Origin: Legionella nagasakiensis
GTDB taxonomy: Bacteria > Pseudomonadota > Gammaproteobacteria > Legionellales > Legionellaceae
Direction: 5' to 3'
Assembly (NCBI RefSeq): GCF_900639915.1
Contig: NZ_CAAAID010000003.1
Location: forward strand, 62,001-126,000
Length of the DNA: 64,000 nucleotides
Shown here: positions 7,614-15,739 of the stretch, one piece after another
Position numbering within the stretch: position 1 is the stretch's first letter
Layout: every line of letters starts with the position of its first letter
Program-made: the position numbers and the translations under genes
Notes under the pieces: model-generated
What the model was told of the DNA's origin: nothing
What the model saw: only the letters and a program-made list of their open reading frames with translations
Databases searched by the model: none

Positions 7614-8840
7614 TTGAGCTTTTCAATAGAAACAAGAGATGGACAGCTTATTTTTAATAATTCATTTTCTGATGCTGTTATCAAGCAACTGAGTTTTAGA
7701 ATGGTGGGTGAAGGAACGACTGCACGCACGTCGTTAACAATTAATACCTCAGATGAACGAATCATTGGTCTTTTTGAAACAAGCGGTGGGATCCGAATGG
7801 GGAGCGGGGCATCGATAGAAACAGCTTCACAAGCGTCTCTCATCAAACTTCTTGAAGACTCATTTCAACAGGCAAATATGGGGTTTCCGCCATTAGAAAT
7901 ATATGAAGCATTAAATGTCCCAGAACCATCTCCAGCAGAGCCTTTTGAGATGGTTGAGGCAATGGCGGAAGCGCTGACCGCAGTTCATGGTTTTTTTGGG
8001 GTAAGAGGAGGTGTAGGCGCAGGCGCGGGGGCTGTTAGTGTGCTGGCAGAGCTCAGAGATTTTCTACAGCATGTGGCGGAGGGGAGACAAGATGAAGCAA
8101 ACGCCTTATTAACCCCAACACATGCCAATATCCAAACCTTATTGCGAACACCAGGTGTTTTTACCGACTATTCGGGAAGAACGTTCAATTGTACGGCTTA
8201 TGAATATGCTTATTGGGCTAAAGACACCCACATGTGTCTAATGCTAGCAGAGCATATGGATGAAGAAACCAAAGCTTATTTGTTAGCTCGCATCTATGCA
8301 ATGGAAGCGACAGGACTCACTTATCAGCAAAACGGTGCAGAACATCGCAGCCCCCATTTTGATTTCACCCCCCTCAAAGAAGCCTATCAGCGCTACCTTG
8401 ATGGCTATGATGGGTGGTTTGCCGCCCAAAATTGGGCGGCGATAGATACTGCCTGGTGCGATGTAGGTAAAGCGCAGCGCGATGTTCCTGCTCATGTAGC
8501 TCAAGAATATTGCCGACCAGACCGCTCGTTTGACCCGAGGCCCGAGTTCAACGAAGCGACATTACCGCGGCTGTTAACTTTTTATAACTGGGCAACTGGA
8601 CGTGATGATTCTTGGTTTCCTCTAGCGACTTCTAATTCTGGTCTTGGTTTCGATTTTACATTAATACGTGCGCTCGTGGGCAGCGAGCGGGCGAGCACCG
8701 GCGCGGGGTGGATTGCGAGCAGGCATGCACAGGCTGATTTGGCGGCTGTTAGCCACCTAGATGACGTGAGAACTGTCGATCTCACGCAGTTGCGTGAACG
8801 TTTAAAACCACCGGCATTATCGCATAGTATGAGCCTTTGA
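7614..8840 (+). CDS. Orphan protein, effector candidate with ankyrin-like YAYWAKDTHMC motif
   Basis: Function not recognised. A 408-residue soluble protein without signal peptide, starting at TTG after a weak GCGGGA site. A glycine/alanine-rich segment (GVRGGVGAGAGAVS, 129-142) precedes a distinctive helical motif, DYSGRTFNCTAYEYAYWAKD then THMCLML (185-211), followed by helices (LAEHMDEETKAYLLARI). That motif recalls a helix-pair unit that I believe recurs in Legionella and Coxiella hypothetical proteins; this is from memory. The C-terminal half is rich in tryptophan, tyrosine and acidic residues. Local GC is higher than in neighbours, consistent with recent acquisition. It lies between two other effector candidates. 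Confidence 0.65.
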   Translation: MSFSIETRDGQLIFNNSFSDAVIKQLSFRMVGEGTTARTSLTINTSDERIIGLFETSGGIRMGSGASIETASQASLIKLLEDSFQQANMGFPPLEIYEALNVPEPSPAEPFEMVEAMAEALTAVHGFFGVRGGVGAGAGAVSVLAELRDFLQHVAEGRQDEANALLTPTHANIQTLLRTPGVFTDYSGRTFNCTAYEYAYWAKDTHMCLMLAEHMDEETKAYLLARIYAMEATGLTYQQNGAEHRSPHFDFTPLKEAYQRYLDGYDGWFAAQNWAAIDTAWCDVGKAQRDVPAHVAQEYCRPDRSFDPRPEFNEATLPRLLTFYNWATGRDDSWFPLATSNSGLGFDFTLIRALVGSERASTGAGWIASRHAQADLAAVSHLDDVRTVDLTQLRERLKPPALSHSMSL

Positions 8841-8922
8841 TTGCAGCTCAGTAAAAACAAGCATCACGAGGGGGTTAAATTTGGGTGCCAATTTCAAATC
8901 GGCAGAGCGCGACACCGACATT

Positions 8923-8945
8923 TTATCCACAAAATCTGTGGATAA
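8923..8945. repeat. Palindrome of two inverted DnaA boxes, copy 2
   Basis: Identical 23-bp core to the copy at 1175-1197: TTATCCACA, spacer AAATC, then TGTGGATAA. The flanks differ, so the conserved unit is the dyad itself. It sits in the 218-bp gap between two convergent effector candidates, with no T-run afterwards, so DNA binding is at least as likely as termination. Confidence 0.75.
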
Positions 8946-9058
8946 GACTGTGTTTAAATGGCGGAACATCTTATAAAATAAGAGTATTCAAGAGGTGCTT
9001 AGGTAATTTTCAGTGTGAAGTAACAGATAAACAACCTGTTTGTTGGTAACCATTATGT

Positions 9059-10255
9059 TTATTGCCCTAACATTTTTAACCGCTGTTCGTAGGCTTCTTC
9101 TGCTTCCTCAGAGAGGTCGCTCACGCGTGTTAAAACTTCTGTTGGCAATTGCTGGAAAAAACCAAGGCCTTTGCCAGCAGCGCCCTCATGACGTATTTTG
9201 TCAATCATCATTAGATTATTAATGGTTCTTGCTAACCGATACTCGGCTAAAATGGGTAATTGCGCCGGAGCAACCGCTCTTTGGCTCACTCGTTGGATAC
9301 CGCGTTCTGGTGTTTCTTGTTTAAACAAAACAGAATCGGCCAAATCCGTCTCAGTTAAGGCAATGGCGTAAGGCCCCACAAAAAATGAATCTCCATGAAT
9401 GACATTCGCCCCTATTTTCATGGTAAATCCAAAAGGAATTTGAAATGCCGCAAAGCTAAAGCGGCCATCCCCTAAATTAACTCCAAGAATCAGTGCCCCT
9501 CCGCAATCACGGGATAAGGGCGTAAACACATGAGCGAATGGATGGGTTTCAACAAACAAACCACCCCCCCCTGCTACGTTCATCACGTATTGCTCAATAT
9601 AATCTTTATCAAAATCATATTGCACCAAATAAAGCTCTTCCAATTCTTTATGAGCAACGGGGTCAATGGTTACAGGATCTTTTAGAGAAATCAGCTCTGC
9701 TCCATAATGCTTTAAGAAAGATGGCGGTACAGCAAGCGCATTCATTTTAGGAATATCTACCAGTTTTATGCCTTTAGGAATTAACAACACACCCAACCCA
9801 CCAAATACACTAGCATCGCTGCCACTTCTTGCTGCTTCTACAGAGCGATGTTTCCACGTTGCCTCAACAACTAACTCTTCAGGCTCTGTGGGCTCAGCAT
9901 CGTAGCTGATGGGCAAATCGTCCGCTTGTAAACCCGTGACCGCTAATAAATCAACTTGCGTCCCTGCTCTCAGGATCGCATGAGCTTCGGTTGATTTCAT
10001 TAAAGGCCTTACCGGGTTATCAGGGTTTCGTCTATCCACCATCGTCGATTTTAGCCCATGCTCATGACCGGCAACCACCTCATCATCTAATTTACTTTTC
10101 ATGCACATAGCACATCGGCATATATCACTGTGTGTTTCTGGTCTACCAGCTCCGGCAGAAGTTGCTGCACTGTGTTCAGTACTTCTCGCCGTTAATCCAT
10201 CACTAATTTTTTTGGTTGATGCTCCTGAAGTACCCTTAGATTCAGGCATGATCAT
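9059..10255 (-). CDS. Orphan protein with possible cupin-like core and glutamate-rich tail, effector candidate
   Basis: Function not recognised. The first 60 residues are polar and low-complexity with a cysteine cluster ICRCAMC (C46, C48, C51). Residues about 235-310 look like a beta-rich double-stranded helix: ETHPFAHVF, then GGALILGVNLGDGRFSFAAF and IPFGFTMKIGANVIHGDSFF, with histidines and acidic residues placed as in cupins, though metal ligands cannot be assigned safely. The C-terminus reads LPTEVLTRVSDLSEEAEEAY; it has the acidic E-block character of Dot/Icm signals and a faint F-box flavour (LPTEVL). There is no signal peptide or membrane segment. The start ATG at 10255 is preceded by GGAG at 6-bp spacing from the second ATG, so either may be used. 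Confidence 0.65.
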   Translation of the reverse strand: MIMPESKGTSGASTKKISDGLTARSTEHSAATSAGAGRPETHSDICRCAMCMKSKLDDEVVAGHEHGLKSTMVDRRNPDNPVRPLMKSTEAHAILRAGTQVDLLAVTGLQADDLPISYDAEPTEPEELVVEATWKHRSVEAARSGSDASVFGGLGVLLIPKGIKLVDIPKMNALAVPPSFLKHYGAELISLKDPVTIDPVAHKELEELYLVQYDFDKDYIEQYVMNVAGGGGLFVETHPFAHVFTPLSRDCGGALILGVNLGDGRFSFAAFQIPFGFTMKIGANVIHGDSFFVGPYAIALTETDLADSVLFKQETPERGIQRVSQRAVAPAQLPILAEYRLARTINNLMMIDKIRHEGAAGKGLGFFQQLPTEVLTRVSDLSEEAEEAYEQRLKMLGQ

Positions 10256-10516
10256 GCTCCATGATTAATCTCTATGAATAATTATAGACCAATCATGGGT
10301 TTGTTTGTATTTTGATCTTATTGGTTGAATTATTAATAAATTTTATGTGTATTAAATAATACGGTGCATGAGAGCTTGCAGGGTTGTCTTTTTTGCTGTC
10401 TTAAATATAGCTATTGATTTATCTATTCCCAGCGGCATTTTTGGCAGGCTAAATCAAGCCGTTATGAGTTTTGAATTTAGAAAGAACAGATAAAAAGATC
10501 GATATTATGTCATTAT
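10256..10516. other. Intergenic region without recognised feature
   Basis: About 260 bp of AT-rich DNA between two leftward genes. No reading frame, tRNA or strong hairpin seen. Confidence 0.4.
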
Positions 10517-11236
10517 TTAAAAATATCGATTATAAATAGATAAGTATGTTCCATCATTTTCCATATCAATCAAGGCATTATTGATTCGATTTATGAGTTG
10601 AATACTATTGATGTTTGCCAAGATTCCATAACCCATGCCAATTGATATAGGAGCACCGACGTATTTAAAATTTTCTGGGTTATTATCGACCCAATAGGAA
10701 GCGTCAATATAGTCAAACATAATAACGTCAATTTTATGATTCTCTAAATCATGTAACATGTCTTGTTGTTCTGTGTAGGTAATCACATTAACATTATTGT
10801 ATTTTTCCAATAACAGATTTTGAAATATAGTACCTTTTTCAACACCAATGCGTTGCCCTGTATTGAGGTTATTGCTATTTATATTAGAATCGGCATTTGT
10901 GAATAATTGTGCCTTAGTTTGCAAATAAGGTAAGCTAAATAAGAAATATTTAAGTCTTGCTTGGGTAATGAAGAATCCATTTATTCCTAAATCCACTGTT
11001 CCAGCCTGGACAGCTATCATAATGTCATTGAATGACATCGCCTTATAAATACACGACGCATTAATGCGACGACAGACTTCATCGACAATATCAATTTCAA
11101 ACCCAACAAAAACACCATTATTACTAGCTTGCATTTCCATAGGAGGATCAAAAGGTGCAGTAGCAACAATGAGTTGTTCGGCGAATAATTTGGAACACAT
11201 CAAAAAAGGGAAAAGTAAAATGACTAGTATTTTCAT
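10517..11236 (-). CDS. Amino-acid ABC transporter periplasmic binding protein (SBP family 3)
   Basis: Secreted solute-binding protein of the ArtJ/GlnH type. The signal peptide is MKILVILLFPFLMCSKLFAE with cleavage likely after residue 19. The mature part starts LIVATAPFDPPMEMQ and continues with GFEIDIVDEVCRRI, typical of family 3 proteins binding polar amino acids. DLGINGFFITQARLKYFLFSLPYLQTKAQLF and GVEKGTIFQNLL mark the two lobes. Length 239 is standard. No permease or ATPase gene is adjacent, so it either serves a transporter encoded elsewhere or acts as a stand-alone sensor or effector protein. Confidence 0.88.
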   Translation of the reverse strand: MKILVILLFPFLMCSKLFAEQLIVATAPFDPPMEMQASNNGVFVGFEIDIVDEVCRRINASCIYKAMSFNDIMIAVQAGTVDLGINGFFITQARLKYFLFSLPYLQTKAQLFTNADSNINSNNLNTGQRIGVEKGTIFQNLLLEKYNNVNVITYTEQQDMLHDLENHKIDVIMFDYIDASYWVDNNPENFKYVGAPISIGMGYGILANINSIQLINRINNALIDMENDGTYLSIYNRYF

Positions 11237-11466
11237 AAGTAATGTGCTTCATGTTCCAATGACATTTAATAGTCTAGACGAAATGATCTATCTATCCAAG
11301 AGTCACTGCAGCGTTGAAGAAATAACTTGAAGTGTCATAAAAAACCCTACTTATTTATTTTGTATCTATTTTAATCATATATAATGGCAATTAACATTTT
11401 ATTAATAACTGACATAACCTAAAAAATATGATGATATAAAAGAAATCATTGCACAGGAGATGGGTC

Positions 11467-12618
11467 ATGAGGGTATTAATTGTTGGTGCGGGCATTGCCG
11501 GTTTAAGTTTGGCAGCACTGCTAAAGCAGCGTGGTTTGGAACCTACCGTAATAGAAAAGTCAGCATCATTTGGCGCCGTAGGTTATATGCTTGGATTATA
11601 CCCAACCGGTGCAAATGTATTGCGAGCTATGAATTGCTATGATCAATATCTTGAAACCTCGGTGCCTGGTAAGGTGTATGAAGCTTATACAAGTGAAAAT
11701 AAGCTACTTAAGCAATTTTCTTTTGCGCCAATGGTAGAGCAATATGGTCCTTATCAATTAATTACCCGCTATGAATTATTGGATATTTTGCATCAAGCCT
11801 GCGGTGATTTGAATATTCATTTTAATACCGAAGTATCTTCCTTGATTCAGAAAGAACAAGAAGTTGAAATCCAGTTCAACGATCAAACCAGATCCAGCTT
11901 TGATTTTGTCGTTGGTGCTGATGGACTGCATTCTCAAATCAGAAGTCTTATTTTAAGCAGCAATGAATATCAATATTTCAATACTGGCTGGGGTGGCTGG
12001 GTATGGTGGTCTCAAGAAAAAACATTACCAGAGCACACTATTCAGGAATTCTGGGGTCAAGGTACTTTTTTAGGCGCTTATCCAGTAAAAGGAAAAGTGG
12101 GTCTTATTGCAGCAATCGATTCTCCCTCAGCAGAAAAAGCACTCGAAGGTGGTAAAAGCCGGAAAGCATTTATTTCACAAAAATTTGCCAGAGTTTTTCA
12201 GCAACACCCAGATTTTTTAAATGATTTGGCTCCAGATCAAGAACCTGTATTCTTTTGGGCTTTAAATGATCAGCGTGCTACAACCTGGCATAAGGGGCGG
12301 GTGGTACTGGTTGGTGACTCTGCTGCTGCTTTTTTACCGACTGCCGGTGTTGGAGCCTCTATGGCATTAGAATCAGCTGCCGTTTTAAATGACATTTTAT
12401 CTCGAACCAGTATCGAATTTATCCCGCATGCATTAAACTTATTTGAGAAACGCCGTAAAGCAAGGGTGGAAGGCGCCCAGAATGACTCACGTAAATTAGC
12501 AAAAATGATGTTTGTCAGCTCATCCTGGTCAGCATGGATGAGAAATTATTTTACCAAGATGATGTCCATTCAGTCCTTAATGAAAAGCATCATGAAAGGT
12601 TTTGATGAGCCCATTTAA
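11467..12618 (+). CDS. FAD-dependent monooxygenase (PHBH-like)
   Basis: Flavoprotein of the p-hydroxybenzoate hydroxylase/zeaxanthin epoxidase group, which uses NAD(P)H and O2 to hydroxylate or epoxidise a substrate. The Rossmann motif is MRVLIVGAGIAGLS (G7-x-G9-xx-G12). The middle DG motif is VVGADGLHSQIRS, and the FAD-ribityl GD motif is VVLVGDSAAAFLPTAGVG. Start chosen at the ATG preceded by AGGAG (11455-11459) at 7-bp spacing; an upstream start would add six residues that do not fit the family. It ends FDEPI, 73 bp before an outer-membrane protein gene in the same direction. Substrate unknown. Confidence 0.9.
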   Translation: MRVLIVGAGIAGLSLAALLKQRGLEPTVIEKSASFGAVGYMLGLYPTGANVLRAMNCYDQYLETSVPGKVYEAYTSENKLLKQFSFAPMVEQYGPYQLITRYELLDILHQACGDLNIHFNTEVSSLIQKEQEVEIQFNDQTRSSFDFVVGADGLHSQIRSLILSSNEYQYFNTGWGGWVWWSQEKTLPEHTIQEFWGQGTFLGAYPVKGKVGLIAAIDSPSAEKALEGGKSRKAFISQKFARVFQQHPDFLNDLAPDQEPVFFWALNDQRATTWHKGRVVLVGDSAAAFLPTAGVGASMALESAAVLNDILSRTSIEFIPHALNLFEKRRKARVEGAQNDSRKLAKMMFVSSSWSAWMRNYFTKMMSIQSLMKSIMKGFDEPI

Positions 12619-12691
12619 TGCTTTACTTTATCATTAAATTATATTTATCATTCAATGAATTATGCTCATACGTGTTTGGTAGTAGGAGTAT

Positions 12692-13582
12692 ATGAAAAAA
12701 ACGCTTTTATTTTTTCTCTCTATTTTTTCATTTTATTTAGAAAGAGGCGTTTGTAATAATGTCTCATCGATAGCTAATAGTGACCAGCCCCCTATTGAAG
12801 GAAACTTTGCTCTTCCTGGCTCCCAACAACCTGGCCCTTTTCTTTCATTTGGACAAAACATTATCGGAAAAAATCAACTTCAAATAGACTTCGACCCTGG
12901 TTATTTACGCCAGAATCCCAGCTCCTTTTTAACGCTAAGTACATCATTTCTTTACGGTTTAAGCGATACCGCTTCAATTTTTTTTACGCTTCCTGTAGCT
13001 GCTAAGTATACTGATGGTTCTAACCATTCTTCAGGGTTATCCGATGTAAACTTGCAGGGAGAATATGCTTTTTATGATCATTCAAATAAGAGAGCAACAG
13101 AACAAGCAACGATTGTTGCAGCCATCACCTTCCCAACAGGGTCACCCACTAAAAATCCTCCAACCGGAAATGGCACATATGATTTTTTTATAGGCAGCAC
13201 TTATAACCGTACTTTTGTTGATTGGTTATGGTTTATTTCCCCGGGAATTAACTGGTTTGCAGTCAAGAATCATAACCTTATGGGAACGCAATATTTATAT
13301 CAATTCGGAATAGGAAAAAACTTTCAAAGTCAACGCAATCAATTTATCTGGTCAGGTTTATTGGAATTGGACGGCGTCTATTCTGAAAAAAATAAATTAT
13401 CTGGAAGAACAGATCCAAATTCGGGTGGCAACATCATCAATATCACGCCCTCCGTATGGTATTCTACCCAGACATTGATTATCCAATGTGGAGTTGCCTT
13501 TCCGCTGGTTCAACATTGGTATGGGAATCAAAGTAAAACAAATTATTATGCTACAGCAACGTTGACTTGGACGATTGATTAG
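12692..13582 (+). CDS. Outer-membrane beta-barrel protein, MetA-pathway (Phenol_MetA_deg)-like
   Basis: Secreted protein with an N-terminal hydrophobic signal (MKKTLLFFLSIFSFYLERGV, mature end near residue 21). The rest alternates in amphipathic strands: FLTLSTSFLYGLSDTASIFF, LSDVNLQGEYAFYD, ATIVAAITFPTGSPT. It ends TNYYATATLTWTID with an aromatic-rich last strand as in outer-membrane barrels. The pattern matches the family annotated as MetA-pathway of phenol degradation or transporter, whose biochemical role is unclear. AGGAG lies 5 bp before the ATG. It follows the FAD monooxygenase by 73 bp and may be cotranscribed; a shared hydrophobic substrate is possible but is inference. Confidence 0.75.
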   Translation: MKKTLLFFLSIFSFYLERGVCNNVSSIANSDQPPIEGNFALPGSQQPGPFLSFGQNIIGKNQLQIDFDPGYLRQNPSSFLTLSTSFLYGLSDTASIFFTLPVAAKYTDGSNHSSGLSDVNLQGEYAFYDHSNKRATEQATIVAAITFPTGSPTKNPPTGNGTYDFFIGSTYNRTFVDWLWFISPGINWFAVKNHNLMGTQYLYQFGIGKNFQSQRNQFIWSGLLELDGVYSEKNKLSGRTDPNSGGNIINITPSVWYSTQTLIIQCGVAFPLVQHWYGNQSKTNYYATATLTWTID

Positions 13583-13708
13583 CCATATTTATTTAGAAAT
13601 ATCAGTCAATTCTGTGCAGTATTCATAGTATGGCCTGATATTTTATTCTGGCGATTGAACACACAATAAGATAGATTAATAAAATCATTTTGATTCTTGG
13701 ACAACAAT

Positions 13709-14236
13709 ATGGCATTTTTTATAGGCAAATCTTCCCGGAAAATAAAACATGCTTTTAATGAATCTTCACTGGAACAATTAGAATCATTAAAAAAACAATA
13801 TAATGCCACCTTGGCAAAACTATATGGACGTCAACAATTGAAGGAAACGTCATTGCATCAATGCACCACCCAACTGGTTGAGCAAAAATCACAATTGGCA
13901 AAACTTCAATCCAGAGAACAGGAAATTATTCATCAAGAAGAAGAAAGAAGACAAGCACTGGCTGATAGCCTTGACGATCGATCCGTTGATAATTATCTCA
14001 TCCGAAGCGCCTTACTGAGCTATTCTCCCATGGTTGCCTATCAGAATGAGATACAACGTATTTCTGCAAGTATCCGCCAGTTAAATGAGCAAGCTAACGA
14101 CACTAGAATTCATTTCGTCGCACTTGCAAAACTCATAAGAGCAGAAGAGCGCGAATTAAATATCCTAAATCCTATTTTACAGCAGAAAATCCTGGAAGCA
14201 GAAAGAGACTTGATCTCTCAATCAATCATTAGCTAA
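13709..14236 (+). CDS. Coiled-coil protein of unknown function
   Basis: Not recognised. The protein has about 175 residues and no signal peptide. It is almost entirely helical, with long charged heptad-like runs (SSLEQLESLKKQYNATLAKL; LVEQKSQLAKLQSREQEIIH; IQRISASIRQLNEQ) separated by a short break near LLSYSPMVAYQ. Start set at the ATG encoding MAFFIGKSSRK; a TTG four codons upstream is possible. It converges with the EamA gene, leaving 7 bp. It might be an effector or a structural helper; nothing in the sequence decides. Confidence 0.6.
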   Translation: MAFFIGKSSRKIKHAFNESSLEQLESLKKQYNATLAKLYGRQQLKETSLHQCTTQLVEQKSQLAKLQSREQEIIHQEEERRQALADSLDDRSVDNYLIRSALLSYSPMVAYQNEIQRISASIRQLNEQANDTRIHFVALAKLIRAEERELNILNPILQQKILEAERDLISQSIIS

Positions 14237-14243
14237 CAGCCCT

Positions 14244-14663
14244 CTATTCCAAGGATAAAAAAATCAAAGCCATAATGGCAAAGATCATCCCCATACCTTG
14301 TTTCCAGGTAATACCTTGTTTTAAAAAAAGGACGCAAAATAACAAGGTAATAAAAGGGTACATGGAGGTAATTAAAATAACAGGCATCGCTGGCCCTTTT
14401 CGTAAAGCCATAATAAAAAAAACACAGCCAATACCATTCGCCAGACCGTTCAATAAACCGTAAGCACTTCCTTTCGTGGAGAATTCCGGTTTAAACCCTA
14501 AAAGAAATAAGGCAATGATTCCAGCCACTAACACACCAAGGCTTGAATAAAAAACAGTAGAAAGCGGTTGAATTAAACTTGATGCTTTTGCGCCCCAATA
14601 TCCCCAAACACCATATAAAAATAACGAAATAAAAGCTGGCAAATACCAAGCATGAATGGTCAT
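14244..14663 (-). CDS. EamA-family half transporter (single DMT repeat)
   Basis: Inner-membrane protein of 139 residues with five hydrophobic segments and one EamA/DMT domain instead of the usual two. Signatures are YGVWGYWGAKASSLIQPLST near the N-terminus and MALRKGPAMPVILITSMYPF near helix 4, followed by FLKQGITWKQGMGMIFAIMA. Such short forms are thought to work as dimers like SMR proteins. Function is likely export or import of a small metabolite, substrate unknown. A 16-bp dyad lies about 60 bp upstream. Confidence 0.85.
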   Translation of the reverse strand: MTIHAWYLPAFISLFLYGVWGYWGAKASSLIQPLSTVFYSSLGVLVAGIIALFLLGFKPEFSTKGSAYGLLNGLANGIGCVFFIMALRKGPAMPVILITSMYPFITLLFCVLFLKQGITWKQGMGMIFAIMALIFLSLE

Positions 14664-14720
14664 AGTGAATCCAGACGCCTAAGAATGTGGCATTATAATG
14701 CATTTATTCAATCTTGCGTA

Positions 14721-14736
14721 TCTATAAACTTATAGA
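14721..14736. promoter_or_regulatory. 16-bp dyad upstream of the EamA gene
   Basis: TCTATAA and TTATAGA separated by AC, 58 bp before the EamA start. The half CTATAAAC recurs at 14748. Could be an operator; AT-rich, so chance is not excluded. Confidence 0.3.
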
Positions 14737-14818
14737 CACTCACAAGCCTATAAACGAGGTTCTGCTTTAGCTTAGAGAAAATTTCCGCTCTTTTGGGGGA
14801 GGATGGATTTTGGCAAAA

Positions 14819-15733
14819 TTATAGGGAAATATCTTGTGAAATAATTTTAATTTCCTCCTCCTGAAGATGAGCAAAAATTAAAGTATATTCCGGTACCTCA
14901 AGCCATGTTGTTGTATCTTCTGTAAGAGGTTCCGAGGCAATAATAATGCTTGAATTGCTTTTACCCCCTTTCATTTTGTATTCACCATCATAATAACCAT
15001 AACGTTCGCCATAAGTGTACCATAGTGAATGGTAGGTAAAATGGCTAGACATGGGTGCATTTTCCGGCATCCAACCATAATCGAGCACAAATCGGGTAGC
15101 CGCTATGAATTCACCATTGGTAATAAAAAGATTAACTGGCGAATTAATTGCTATATCATGTTGATGACGAACAAGTTTGAGTATTTTTAATGTTGAAATG
15201 ATTGCATTAATAATGTCTTCTACTGCATAAGTGCCTTGGGGATTGAGTTGAGACAAAAAAATAGCATAAATCCATTCACTGTCGGTCGTGCCTTTTATGA
15301 ATTTTTTATAATCATCTTTGATGTATTCTAATAGATCATAACGCATTTGGTTAAAATTATAGAGTGACCCATTATGGGCTAAGGCGATATTCGAATCTGG
15401 AAACACGAACGGATGAACATTTTGGTTTGCTACCACTTGAGACTCTTGATAGGAAACACCACGTAAATGCGCGAGCAGGCAATGTGGAGAAATTTTTTCT
15501 GCCAAATTCCGCAAGTTTTCATCATAAAATGGCAATTGAGGTGTTTTATACAAATACGGTTTTGATGCGTTACATGAAGTACGTTCCCAAGCGGCCATCC
15601 CAAAACCCGCCAAATTAAGCAAATAAGACATATATTTTGGATGATAGCTTTGTTTAATAAATGAATTATCAGGCTTATACAGCAAGTCTTCCACCATTGC
15701 GGGGCGGCCAAGATAGGACAATATTCTACACAT
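14819..15733 (-). CDS. Class II glutamine amidotransferase (YafJ/GATase_6 type)
   Basis: N-terminal nucleophile hydrolase whose cysteine becomes residue 1 after methionine removal (MCRILSYLG). Family blocks: HLRGVSYQESQVVANQNVHP, FVFPDSNIALAHNGSLYNFN and GTTDSEWIYAIFL, where the glutamine-binding Asn-Gly and Asp residues are conserved. Length 304. It is the third gene of a leftward operon after a YbdK-like ligase and a cyclic-nucleotide-domain protein (6-bp gap). Stand-alone members include EgtC, a gamma-glutamyl hydrolase of ergothioneine synthesis, so hydrolysis of a gamma-glutamyl amide made by the YbdK-like enzyme is an attractive but untested role. Confidence 0.88.
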   Translation of the reverse strand: MCRILSYLGRPAMVEDLLYKPDNSFIKQSYHPKYMSYLLNLAGFGMAAWERTSCNASKPYLYKTPQLPFYDENLRNLAEKISPHCLLAHLRGVSYQESQVVANQNVHPFVFPDSNIALAHNGSLYNFNQMRYDLLEYIKDDYKKFIKGTTDSEWIYAIFLSQLNPQGTYAVEDIINAIISTLKILKLVRHQHDIAINSPVNLFITNGEFIAATRFVLDYGWMPENAPMSSHFTYHSLWYTYGERYGYYDGEYKMKGGKSNSSIIIASEPLTEDTTTWLEVPEYTLIFAHLQEEEIKIISQDISL

Positions 15734-15739
15734 GCGCTT

